From contig SDWH01000004.1 of assembly GCA_019550975.1 (NCBI GenBank), forward strand, positions 124,001 through 188,000: a stretch of DNA of 64,000 nucleotides, in the 5' to 3' direction. This document shows, in pieces, positions 1-7,290 of the stretch. Source of the DNA: Bacteroidales bacterium SW299. Its GTDB lineage: Bacteria > Bacteroidota > Bacteroidia > Bacteroidales > Bacteroidaceae. Each line of letters begins with the position of its first letter. Position 1 is the stretch's first letter. The notes beneath the pieces were generated by a model. The model made no database searches. It was not told where the DNA came from and saw nothing but the letters and a program-made list of their open reading frames with translations. The translations under genes were made by a program, and so were the position numbers.

Positions 1-4
1 TTAT

Positions 5-1510
5 ATGAAACGATATTCCAAATATTTGCTGCTGGCGGCTTCATTGACAGCCGCCTCCTGCTCCGAAAGCTGGCTCGACCTGAACCCGTCGACTTCTGTC
101 ACTACAGAGCAGGCCCTTTCTACGGTAAACGATTTGCAGACAGCCTTAAATGGCGTGTACCGTGAAACATCGCAACACAGCTATTACGGCGACAACTACT
201 GGTACTACGGCGACTGCCGTGCCATGGATGTGCAGGCGCGCGAAGGCAAAGACTCCGGCCAACGTGTGTCGCCCTATTATGAATACAACGCCATCGCAAC
301 AGACAATCTCAACATTGTCTTGCCGTGGCAGCGGCCTTACATTGTAATCCGTCAGGCAAACAACATCATCCAGCACATCGATGAAGGAAGCATCACCGAC
401 GGCGATGCAGAACAGCTTGCCGCAATCAAGTCCGAAGCACTTGTACTCCGCGGACTGGCTCTTTTCAACCTGACACGCTTTTTCGGAATGCCTTATACAT
501 ACGACAACGGTGCGTCACCGGGCGTTCCAATAGTCACCAAAGCCGTTACACCCGACTATCTTCCGGCCCGCAATACAGTGGCCGAATGCTATGCGCAAGT
601 AGTTACAGACATGACAGATGCCTTGTCCGGCCTGAGCAGGGAGCGCCGTGACGGTTATGTCAACTATTGGGCGGCGCAGGCACTGCTCTCGCGTGTCTAC
701 CTCGACATGGGCGAATACCAGAAAGCTTATGAAGCGGCAACCGATGTGATACAGAATGCAGGCGCACTTTATTCATTATACACAATCAGCGAATATCCCG
801 GTGTCTGGGGACAAGACTTTCAGTCGGAGTCGCTCTTTGAACTGTATATCAGCACCACAGAACCGTCGGAATGGGGCGGAGGAACAGGAGGAGAAGGTGC
901 TCCGATGGTATATGCCAACGAAAACTCCACCGACTGGAACAACCTGATTCTGACGGAAGACTATCTTACGCTCCTGGAAGAAGATCCGGACGATGTGCGC
1001 CACAGTGTCACGCAGTATTCAAGGATCGAAAACAATGCCGCATTGCCCGGAGCCGCCCGCAACCGCAGGGTGTTTCTCGGCAAGTTCCCCGGAAAGACCG
1101 GCGACCCAAAAGACAACAACATCTGCATCATACGCCTTTCTGAAGTTTACCTGAACGCTGCCGAAGCCGGCGCTCATCTGGGAGGCGCGGCTTTGTCGGA
1201 GTCACGGGGGTATCTGAACACGTTCATCAGCCAGCGCACGCCTAACGCCTCGATGCAGGTAGCTTCGGATGCCGACCTTACGGTTGACCGTGTGCTGAAA
1301 GAACGCAGAAAAGAGCTTGTGGGCGAAGGGCAGATATTCTTTGACTTCCTTCGGAACAAGAAAACGATCACCCGCAAGGGAGGATGGCATCTGGGGACGC
1401 TGGAAACAGCCAATGCAGAAGTTATCGAACCGACCGACCTGCGCATCGCCCTGCCTATTCCCCAAACGGAAATCGACTCGAATCCGAACGTGACCCAAAA
1501 TCCAAGATAA
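5..1510 (+). CDS. SusD/RagB-family outer-membrane glycan-binding lipoprotein
   Basis: Surface lipoprotein that partners with a SusC-type TonB-dependent transporter and captures oligosaccharides or other nutrients. The N-terminus is a lipoprotein signal ending LTAASC, with the lipidated Cys at residue 19, followed by the WLDLNPSTSVTTEQAL stretch typical of SusD, where the family aligns its first helical TPR-like unit. Length 501 aa is normal. The C-terminal part shows the RLSEVYLNAAEA and ERRKELVGEGQIFFDFLR motifs shared by the family. The start lies 5 bases into the window, so the expected susC partner is outside it. No sulfatase or glycosidase follows, so the substrate cannot be inferred. 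The next gene is convergent. Family call is secure, substrate unknown. Confidence 0.95.
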   Translation: MKRYSKYLLLAASLTAASCSESWLDLNPSTSVTTEQALSTVNDLQTALNGVYRETSQHSYYGDNYWYYGDCRAMDVQAREGKDSGQRVSPYYEYNAIATDNLNIVLPWQRPYIVIRQANNIIQHIDEGSITDGDAEQLAAIKSEALVLRGLALFNLTRFFGMPYTYDNGASPGVPIVTKAVTPDYLPARNTVAECYAQVVTDMTDALSGLSRERRDGYVNYWAAQALLSRVYLDMGEYQKAYEAATDVIQNAGALYSLYTISEYPGVWGQDFQSESLFELYISTTEPSEWGGGTGGEGAPMVYANENSTDWNNLILTEDYLTLLEEDPDDVRHSVTQYSRIENNAALPGAARNRRVFLGKFPGKTGDPKDNNICIIRLSEVYLNAAEAGAHLGGAALSESRGYLNTFISQRTPNASMQVASDADLTVDRVLKERRKELVGEGQIFFDFLRNKKTITRKGGWHLGTLETANAEVIEPTDLRIALPIPQTEIDSNPNVTQNPR

Positions 1511-1662
1511 CATACAAACTTGCAACAAGTCCGCCCCTCGCCTGCAGGAACGCCCCTGAATATCTTTGGCGCATGCCTGCGGACGAAAGGCGGACAATTG
1601 CCGACATGCAGCCACAAACACTTGCCGAATACAAACACAACAAACGCCTCATTAACCTGCGT

Positions 1663-3008
1663 TCATTTTCTTGCCTTTTTCTTTATAGGAAGCAAAGGAA
1701 ATCCCCGTTTCATCAACAATTCATAATAATTACTATCAGATAAATAAACAGACTTCGATGCACCGTGTATTATGGACTCCGCGCCAGGATAAGCCTCCTT
1801 TAAATAATGCCATCTCGCTTTATACGAATCCACATGCAATGGAAAATTATATAAATAACGAGATGATACATTACGCATATAATATAGTGGAACATTGTAT
1901 GGCGGAATATTATACACATAACGTGCTGGCGGTGACTGCACACCGCTAAACGTATATATCGAACGCACCTTCTCGCCGCCCTGCAGAGCAGGAAGCCATT
2001 CGCTCCTAACTATCAGAGCAGCAAGAGCATTGCCCATCAGGCTGTCCGCCGTTTCTATATGCAGGTTGCTCACACTCCCGTCACGCTCCACAACAAAAAA
2101 TCCTGCATAACGGACACGTTTGTCCACTTTCAAACTATCACGCAATGTACGCAAGAAGCTTTTATCACTGCCATACTCACTCCGGACCTCCGGATTAAGC
2201 ACAATCATGTCAAGGTCCGAAGGGGCAGACGAGGAATTCCTGCAAACTTCGTCCACGCACACGGCAAGCTGCGCATTGCGCCCACCGTCATGCGGACGGA
2301 TGACAACCCTCTCCTCTACGGATACCGGTACCGGACGGCGGCTCTCCGTCAGAGCCGGCTCCCAAAGGGGAGAACGCTTCAGAAGCCTCTCAAGCTCCGA
2401 CCTGACAGACGCATTGCCGCATCCCTCCACACGGACATCCTCCATACGCCCTTCTTCCGAAACCGTATAGCACAGTGACAACGTATCGCAATAGCCGGAG
2501 AAATCGGAGTGACGGGGGAAACGGAACCTGGAGGAGAGCCACTTCACGAACGCTTCCCTCCCGTCAAGATAGCCACTCTTCTCTCCCTTCAACGGAAAAC
2601 GGGGAGGAAGGTGACGGCCCACGCACAGAACATCCTCACGCAACGTGTCGGGCATCAGCGAGGGAAAGTCAACCTCCACCAGCTTGTAGATGTCATCCAT
2701 GCCGCAGCCACCAAACCTGCAACGCGGGGCGCGGGAAACTACGCTCTTATTTCACGATCAAAGGCAGGGCTGAGCGTGTTCACGCCGCTCGTGATGAAAA
2801 CCCTTCCGTCCCAAGCGGAACTGACCACGAACCGCTCCACTCCGGCCACGCCGTAACGCGAAGCTCCTTCGGGGAACCTCACGTGACCGGAAATCCATTC
2901 CGCTATTTCATCAAGCGTAAGGAGTGAATTGCCCTGCCCTACGGCAGGCTGCGCATTTGCGCTGGCACAACAGAACAAGAGGGACAATCCTAAAATCTTC
3001 CACTTCAT
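1663..3008 (-). pseudogene. TonB C-terminal-like repeat protein, split by a frameshift
   Basis: Two adjacent minus-strand reading frames look like one gene. The first (3008 down to a stop at 2739) encodes a signal peptide (MKWKILGLSLLFCCASANA) and the start of a TonB-C-like domain (VRFPEGASRYGVAGVERFVV... LSPAFDREIRA). The second (frame open from about 2750, first Met at 2700) continues VVSRAPRCRFGGCGMDDIYK and then holds two further repeats of the type FRFPRHSDFSGYCDTLSLCY and VRYAGFFVVERDGSVSNLHI. Restoring one base near 2739-2752 would join them into a protein of about 445 aa with three such domains. A consensus promoter precedes the first part, which argues that the gene was recently functional. 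It is either a real 1-bp deletion or a sequencing error. The true role (TonB-like energy transduction or not) is not shown; no TonB transmembrane anchor with a Pro-rich linker is present. Confidence 0.75.
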
Positions 3009-3041
3009 TTTATGCCTAATTTAAACATCCTTTCATCTGTC

Positions 3042-3072
3042 CAAATATACGAAAAATTCTCCTAAAAAACAA
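3042..3072 (-). promoter_or_regulatory. Bacteroidota consensus promoter for the split TonB-like gene
   Basis: On the minus strand TTG (3072-3070) is followed after 20 bases by TATATTTG (3049-3042). This fits the Bacteroidota sigma consensus TTTG-N19-21-TAnnTTTG. The predicted start of transcription is about 25-30 bases before the ATG at 3008. Confidence 0.7.
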
Positions 3073-3282
3073 TACGTTTCCACATATAGAACCACCGCAA
3101 CCGACAAAAAACATTTCTCTGCCATACACGTTTCTTTCCGAACATAATGACACCGGAAGCGGCTTTTTCATAACCGGACAATCCGTTGAAAACAACAAAC
3201 CAGAATCGTTTTCACTGCAAAAGCAAGGCATCACCCCCTCCAGAAGGCTCTCCGAAGAAGAAAAACAGCCGATTACAAGTCC

Positions 3283-3366
3283 AAAATGTCCCGACATTCA
3301 AAGCAAAACACCGCGGTCTTTTCACAAAAACGAGCCGACATTTGCAGTAAAATGTCCCGTCACATA
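3283..3366. repeat. Four-unit palindrome array, 22-bp period
   Basis: Four 18-bp units lie at 3283-3300 (AAAATGTCCCGACATTCA), 3305-3322 (AAAACACCGCGGTCTTTT), 3327-3344 (AAAACGAGCCGACATTTG) and 3349-3366 (AAAATGTCCCGTCACATA). They are separated by exactly 4 bases each. Units 1 and 2 are good palindromes (AATGTC-CC-GACATT; unit 2 with one mismatched pair). Units 3 and 4 are degraded, but the right half of unit 3 and left half of unit 4 match unit 1. The layout is the same as in the arrays near 15.3, 26.9 and 37.6 kb although the sequence differs. Confidence 0.6.
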
Positions 3367-3372
3367 AAACAA

Positions 3373-3413
3373 AAGGCGGCGGAAAGCCCTTTCAGCCGTC
3401 CTCAAGCCGCCTT
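3373..3413 (-). terminator. Orphan terminator-like hairpin
   Basis: AAGGCGGC (3373-3380) pairs perfectly with GCCGCCTT (3406-3413). Read on the minus strand the stem is followed by a TTTTGTTTTATG tail, the form of an intrinsic terminator. No minus-strand gene is apparent between here and 3861, so either an unseen small RNA ends here or the hairpin is part of the neighbouring repeat element. Confidence 0.4.
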
Positions 3414-3861
3414 CTTCTCTCCGGAACGGCCGAAGAAAAGCACAAAGGCAAAAAGACGAAAAGAAACTCCTCTCCCGGAAACGACGACAAAAAGCAATGG
3501 AAAACGCAGCACAGAAAAACATTTTCCGGAAAAAGGCACAACCGTCAGACTACCGGACCGCATTGCGATTCATCTCCCTGCGTTTTTCCCTGCCTCCCCC
3601 ACATCCGGCCGCAAACAGCGCATTCTCATCAGGCGGAAACAGCATTTTGTCAGAATGTCAACCCCTCCAAAAGAAAGAAGAAAAACGCCTGCACGCCAGT
3701 CCGGAGAGCAGTTGGTTAAACACGCAACCTTTTCAATCACAATCATTATGCCGGGCGGCAACGGACAGACAGACAACGGCTTACAATTACGAAACTATTT
3801 TATTTATCAATTTCCAAAATGATTTGTCCGGAAAAAACGGATGTGGTATCAAATTAAAGAC

Positions 3862-3869
3862 TATCTTTG
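3862..3869 (+). promoter_or_regulatory. -7 box of the 2-oxoacid oxidoreductase operon
   Basis: TATCTTTG matches the Bacteroidota -7 consensus TAnnTTTG and lies 25 bases before the ATG at 3895. I find no convincing -33 element at the right spacing. Confidence 0.45.
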
Positions 3870-3894
3870 TGAGGTTACAACCAACAAGAAAAGC

Positions 3895-4173
3895 ATGAAC
3901 GAATTATTGGCAAGAATCAAGCGACAAATCAACGACGGCGACGTGGACGGAGCCATCATCAGGCTGAGGGAGATTATGGCCGTTTCGCCCGAAACGAATG
4001 CCGAAGCCTATTACCTTCTGGGAAATGCTTACCGCAAGCTGGGCGACTGGCAGGGCGCGCTCAACAATTACCAGGAGGCTATCGCCCTGGATCCCGAAAG
4101 CCCTGCGGCTGAAGCGCGCGACATGGCGCTCGACATCCTCAGCTTCTACAACAAAGACATGTTTAATCAATAA
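3895..4173 (+). CDS. Small TPR protein leading the 2-oxoacid oxidoreductase operon
   Basis: A 92-aa protein made of about two tetratricopeptide repeats: residues about 6-35 (QINDGDVDGAIIRLREIMAVSPETNAEAY) and 36-70, which contains the classic YYLLGNAYRKLGDWQGALNNYQEAIALDPES signature. It has no signal peptide, so it is cytoplasmic. The start at 3895 was preferred over an upstream ATG at 3841 because a TATCTTTG promoter box lies between them. It ends 15 bases before the ferredoxin subunit gene and is evidently co-transcribed. A scaffold or assembly role for the oxidoreductase is inference from position only. Confidence 0.8.
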   Translation: MNELLARIKRQINDGDVDGAIIRLREIMAVSPETNAEAYYLLGNAYRKLGDWQGALNNYQEAIALDPESPAAEARDMALDILSFYNKDMFNQ

Positions 4174-4188
4174 AGATACGTAAGACTT

Positions 4189-4419
4189 ATGGCTAAAATG
4201 AAAGGTGTGGTCGTTGTGAATACCGAACGGTGCAAAGGATGCAACCTCTGTGTGGTTGCCTGCCCGCTCCACGTATTGTCACTCACCCCGAAAGTTAATC
4301 AGAAAGGATATAATTTTGTCCAGCAGGTAGTGGAAGACACCTGCAACGGATGCTCTTCATGCGCCATCGTGTGCCCCGACGGATGTCTGACCGTCTACAG
4401 AGCAAAGTGTGAAGAATAG
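4189..4419 (+). CDS. korD: 2-oxoacid:ferredoxin oxidoreductase, 2x[4Fe-4S] delta subunit
   Basis: Electron-transfer subunit of a 2-oxoglutarate/2-oxoacid:ferredoxin oxidoreductase. The 76-aa protein has two CxxCxxCxxxCP motifs, at Cys15/18/21/25 and Cys52/55/58/62, each binding one [4Fe-4S] cluster. It passes electrons from the thiamine-diphosphate site to ferredoxin. It sits directly before the alpha subunit gene, separated by 26 bases. Whether the natural substrate is 2-oxoglutarate or a branched-chain 2-oxoacid cannot be read from this subunit. Confidence 0.92.
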   Translation: MAKMKGVVVVNTERCKGCNLCVVACPLHVLSLTPKVNQKGYNFVQQVVEDTCNGCSSCAIVCPDGCLTVYRAKCEE

Positions 4420-4445
4420 AATCAACTACAAAAAAGAAAAGAACT

Positions 4446-5531
4446 ATGACAGAAGAAGTCGTTTTAATGAAAGGTAACGAAGCCATCGCGCACGCGGCTG
4501 TACGCATCGGCGTGGACGGTTACTTCGGATATCCTATCACTCCCCAATCGGAAGTATTGGAAACTCTTGCCGAGCTGAAGCCGTGGGAAACGACCGGAAT
4601 GGTCGTCCTCCAGGCCGAAAGTGAAGTTGCGGCAATCAACATGGTATACGGAGGCGCAGGAAGCGGAAAGATGGTAATGACCTCGTCTTCAAGTCCGGGT
4701 GTCAGCCTGAAGCAGGAAGGAATCTCCTACATCGCAGGCGCCGAGCTGCCCTGCCTCGTGGTGAACGTGATGCGCGGAGGGCCGGGACTGGGCACAATCC
4801 AGCCAAGCCAGGCCGACTATTTCCAGGCCACAAAGGGCGGAGGGCATGGCGACTACCGGCTTATCGTGCTGGCTCCGGCATCCGTGCAGGAAATGGCCGA
4901 CTTCGTTGACCTTGCCTTCAAGCTGGCATTCAAATACCGCAACCCGGCCATGATCCTTGCCGACGGAGTAATCGGGCAGATGATGGAGAAAGTGGTGCTT
5001 CCGGCACCCCGCCCGCGCCGCACCGAAGAGGAAGTGATCGCGCAATGCCCGTGGGCATCAACCGGATGCAAGGGACGCAAGCCGAACATCATCACTTCGC
5101 TCGAACTCGACCCGGCCGTGATGGAACAGCGCAACCTGCATCTTCAGGCCAAATATGCGGAAATCCAGGAGAAGGAAGCCCGCTACGAAGAAATCCACTG
5201 CGAAGATGCCGAATACCTGATCGTCGCCTTCGGTTCGTGCGCGCGCATCGCGCAGAAGTCGATGGAGCACGCACGCGAAATGGGCATCAAGGTAGGACTG
5301 CTCCGCCCCATCACGCTCTGGCCCTTCCCGGGCAAAGCCATCAAGGAAAGAGCCGAACAGGTGAAAGGCATACTGGTGGTGGAACTCAACAGCGGACAGA
5401 TGATTGAAGACGTGCAGCTGGCCGTCGAGTGCAAGGTGCCGGTTGAACATTTCGGCCGTCTGGGCGGCATCGTTCCCGATCCGGACGAGGTGATTGAAGC
5501 AATCCAGACCCAACTGATAAACAAGCAGTGA
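4446..5531 (+). CDS. korA: 2-oxoacid:ferredoxin oxidoreductase alpha subunit
   Basis: Alpha subunit, 361 aa, carrying the pyrimidine-binding and core domains of the pyruvate:ferredoxin oxidoreductase family. The N-terminal MKGNEAIAHAAVRIGVDGYFGYPITPQSE is the characteristic substrate/thiamine-diphosphate region, and GGPGLGTIQPSQADYFQATKGGGHGDY and the C-terminal LLRPITLWPFPGKAI are family signatures. With korB and korC it converts a 2-oxoacid and CoA to acyl-CoA, CO2 and reduced ferredoxin, giving the reductant that can feed hydrogenase and biosynthesis. Lacks the gamma domain, which is a separate gene at the end of this operon. The two-base gap to the next gene indicates tight coupling. Confidence 0.92.
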   Translation: MTEEVVLMKGNEAIAHAAVRIGVDGYFGYPITPQSEVLETLAELKPWETTGMVVLQAESEVAAINMVYGGAGSGKMVMTSSSSPGVSLKQEGISYIAGAELPCLVVNVMRGGPGLGTIQPSQADYFQATKGGGHGDYRLIVLAPASVQEMADFVDLAFKLAFKYRNPAMILADGVIGQMMEKVVLPAPRPRRTEEEVIAQCPWASTGCKGRKPNIITSLELDPAVMEQRNLHLQAKYAEIQEKEARYEEIHCEDAEYLIVAFGSCARIAQKSMEHAREMGIKVGLLRPITLWPFPGKAIKERAEQVKGILVVELNSGQMIEDVQLAVECKVPVEHFGRLGGIVPDPDEVIEAIQTQLINKQ

Positions 5532-5532
5532 C

Positions 5533-5742
5533 ATGAACATCCAACTGATTAGAAACATACTGAACATTCTGTTCATGGTCGGAGCCGCCGCCTCCATTGT
5601 CCTTTTCTTCACCGCAAGCGAGGACTATCCTTTCCTGTACATCTATGTATGTATGGTTTCAATCGTCATCAAAATGGCAGAGTATGTACTGCGTTTCTTG
5701 CAAAAAGACAAAATTAAAAGAAGAAGGAGAAGAACATTATGA
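5533..5742 (+). CDS. Small two-helix membrane protein inside the kor operon
   Basis: A 69-aa protein with two hydrophobic segments, about residues 10-28 (NILFMVGAAASIVLFFTA) and 34-56 (FLYIYVCMVSIVIKMAEYVLRF), and a strongly basic tail (KRRRRRTL) that should stay in the cytoplasm. It starts one base after the korA stop codon and its own stop overlaps the korB start as ATGA, so its translation is coupled on both sides. I do not recognise a named family. Its fixed place between the alpha and beta subunits suggests a membrane link for an otherwise soluble enzyme, which is inference. Confidence 0.75.
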   Translation: MNIQLIRNILNILFMVGAAASIVLFFTASEDYPFLYIYVCMVSIVIKMAEYVLRFLQKDKIKRRRRRTL

Positions 5743-6512
5743 CTAAAGAAGATATAATGAAGCCCGAGAACCTGGTTTATCAGAAGCCTCGGCTGCTGAA
5801 CGATAACCCTATGCACTATTGTCCGGGATGCAGCCACGGAGTAGTGCACAAGCTGATTGCGGAAGTGATCGAAGAAATGGGGATGGCCGAAAAGGCTGTC
5901 GGCATCAGTCCGGTGGGCTGCGCCGTGTTCATGTACAACTATCTCGACATCGACTGCCAGGAGGCCGCCCACGGACGCGCCCCTGCCCTGGCCACCGCCA
6001 TCAAACGCCTGTGGCCCGACCGGCTGGTGTTCACCTACCAGGGCGACGGTGACCTTGCCTGCATCGGAACGGCGGAAACGATCCATGCGCTGAACCGCGG
6101 CGAAAACATCACCATCATCTTCATCAACAACGCCATCTACGGAATGACCGGCGGACAAATGGCTCCGACCACGCTGCTGGGCATGAAGACTTCAACCTGC
6201 CCTTACGGACGCATCCCGGAAGTGCACGGCTATCCGCTGAAGATGACCGAAATAGCAGCCACCCTGCAGGGGACCTGCTACGTGACCCGCCAGTCGGTGC
6301 AGTCGGTAGGAGCCATCCGCAAGGCGAAAAAGGCCATCCGCAAAGCTTTCGAAAGCTCGATGCAGAAAAAAGGCTCAAGCCTCGTGGAAATCGTTTCGAC
6401 ATGCAGCTCCGGATGGAAGATGACTCCGGAAAAGGCAAACAAATGGATGGAAGAGAACATGTTCCCGTTCTATCCGCTGGGCGACTTGAAAGATACAACT
6501 GAAACCAAATAA
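5739..6512 (+). CDS. korB: 2-oxoacid:ferredoxin oxidoreductase beta subunit (thiamine-diphosphate binding)
   Basis: Beta subunit, 257 aa. It shows HYCPGCSHGVVHKLIAEV near residue 27, with cysteines typical of the family, the thiamine-diphosphate/Mg2+ motif GDGDLACIG...NITIIFINN (about residues 104-131), and YGMTGGQMAPTTLLGMKTSTCPYGR. It forms the active site with korA. The start at 5739 overlaps the preceding stop (ATGA); an internal ATG at 5757 is an alternative start. It is followed after 12 bases by the gamma subunit. Confidence 0.92.
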   Translation: MTKEDIMKPENLVYQKPRLLNDNPMHYCPGCSHGVVHKLIAEVIEEMGMAEKAVGISPVGCAVFMYNYLDIDCQEAAHGRAPALATAIKRLWPDRLVFTYQGDGDLACIGTAETIHALNRGENITIIFINNAIYGMTGGQMAPTTLLGMKTSTCPYGRIPEVHGYPLKMTEIAATLQGTCYVTRQSVQSVGAIRKAKKAIRKAFESSMQKKGSSLVEIVSTCSSGWKMTPEKANKWMEENMFPFYPLGDLKDTTETK

Positions 6513-6524
6513 ATCCTGAATCGT

Positions 6525-7073
6525 ATGAAAGAAGAAATTATCATAGCCGGCTTCGGCGGACAGGGAGTGCTTTCCATGGGAAAGATTCTCGCCTATTCGG
6601 GACTGATGGAAAACAAGGAGGTGACATGGATGCCGGCATACGGACCGGAACAGCGCGGAGGTACGGCCAACGTGACCGTCATCATAAGCGACGAGCGCAT
6701 CTCCTCTCCGATTCTCAGCAAATACGACACCGCAATCATCCTGAACCAGCCCTCGCTGGCCAAATTCGAGAGCAAGGTGAAACCGGGCGGCGTACTGATA
6801 TATGACGGATACGGAATCATCAACCCTCCCACACGCAAAGACATCCGCGTGTTCCGCATTGACGCCATGGACGAAGCGAACGAACGCAAGATGGCCAAGA
6901 CGTTCAACATGATCGTGCTGGGCGGTCTGCTGAAGATCCGTCCGGTCGTGTCTGTCGAAAGCGTGGTCAAAGCACTCTACAAGACGCTTCCCGAAAGACA
7001 CCACCACCTGATTCCGATGAACGAAGAGGCCGTAAAAATCGGCATGGACATCATCAGAGAGGTGGAAAAATAA
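6525..7073 (+). CDS. korC: 2-oxoacid:ferredoxin oxidoreductase gamma subunit
   Basis: Gamma subunit, 182 aa. It begins EEIIIAGFGGQGVLSMGKILAYSG, the glycine-rich signature of the catalytic gamma domain in this family, and contains MPAYGPEQRGGTANVTVIIS, the usual second signature. Length is typical. It completes a four-subunit enzyme (delta, alpha, beta, gamma) encoded together with the TPR and small membrane proteins. The operon seems to end here: an inverted-repeat element follows directly. Confidence 0.92.
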   Translation: MKEEIIIAGFGGQGVLSMGKILAYSGLMENKEVTWMPAYGPEQRGGTANVTVIISDERISSPILSKYDTAIILNQPSLAKFESKVKPGGVLIYDGYGIINPPTRKDIRVFRIDAMDEANERKMAKTFNMIVLGGLLKIRPVVSVESVVKALYKTLPERHHHLIPMNEEAVKIGMDIIREVEK

Positions 7074-7094
7074 AGGAAACAGACCGCAGACAAG

Positions 7095-7170
7095 GCAAAC
7101 AGACACGGAGCCGCAGAGAAAATGCCGGATGCTCATCCGCATAAATCCTTGAAGCTCCGTGTTTCTGCGC
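7095..7170. repeat. Inverted-repeat element, copy A
   Basis: GACACGGAGC (7102-7111) pairs with GCTCCGTGTT (7154-7163), with partly matching outer arms (CAAACAG / TTTCTG). The inner region contains CCGCAGAGAAAATGCCGGAT, nearly the same as CCGCAGAAAAGGATGCCGGA in the element at 25875-25957. It sits directly after an operon and may serve as its terminator as well as being a dispersed repeat. Confidence 0.6.
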
Positions 7171-7275
7171 ACGGCCGCCTGACAATCGCAGCACGGCTCC
7201 ATGCCAGAATCCGGCCGATCATTCCGGCTTAACTTGTTTTTTGACTGCCACTCTTATCTTTTCGCATTTTTATTG

Positions 7276-7283
7276 TATCTTTG
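7276..7283 (+). promoter_or_regulatory. -7 box of the putative porin gene
   Basis: TATCTTTG ends only seven bases before the ATG at 7291, so the transcript would have almost no leader. It also shows that the frame opening at 7201 is not translated from that earlier ATG. Confidence 0.5.
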
Positions 7284-7290
7284 TCCCGTT

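Larger units (their letters stand above)
3073..3861. other. Long gene-free spacer
   Basis: About 790 bases between two divergent transcription units. The plus-strand frame at 3286-3822 is low-complexity and Lys/Arg/Pro-rich with no recognisable domain, so I do not call it. The spacer contains the four-unit palindrome array at 3283-3366 and a stem-loop at 3373-3413 that reads as a terminator on the minus strand. I see nothing further in 3420-3860. Confidence 0.5.

Noticed and set aside
3286-3822. 178-codon plus-strand frame
   Set aside because: Begins inside the palindrome array, is low-complexity and basic, and lacks any domain or promoter.
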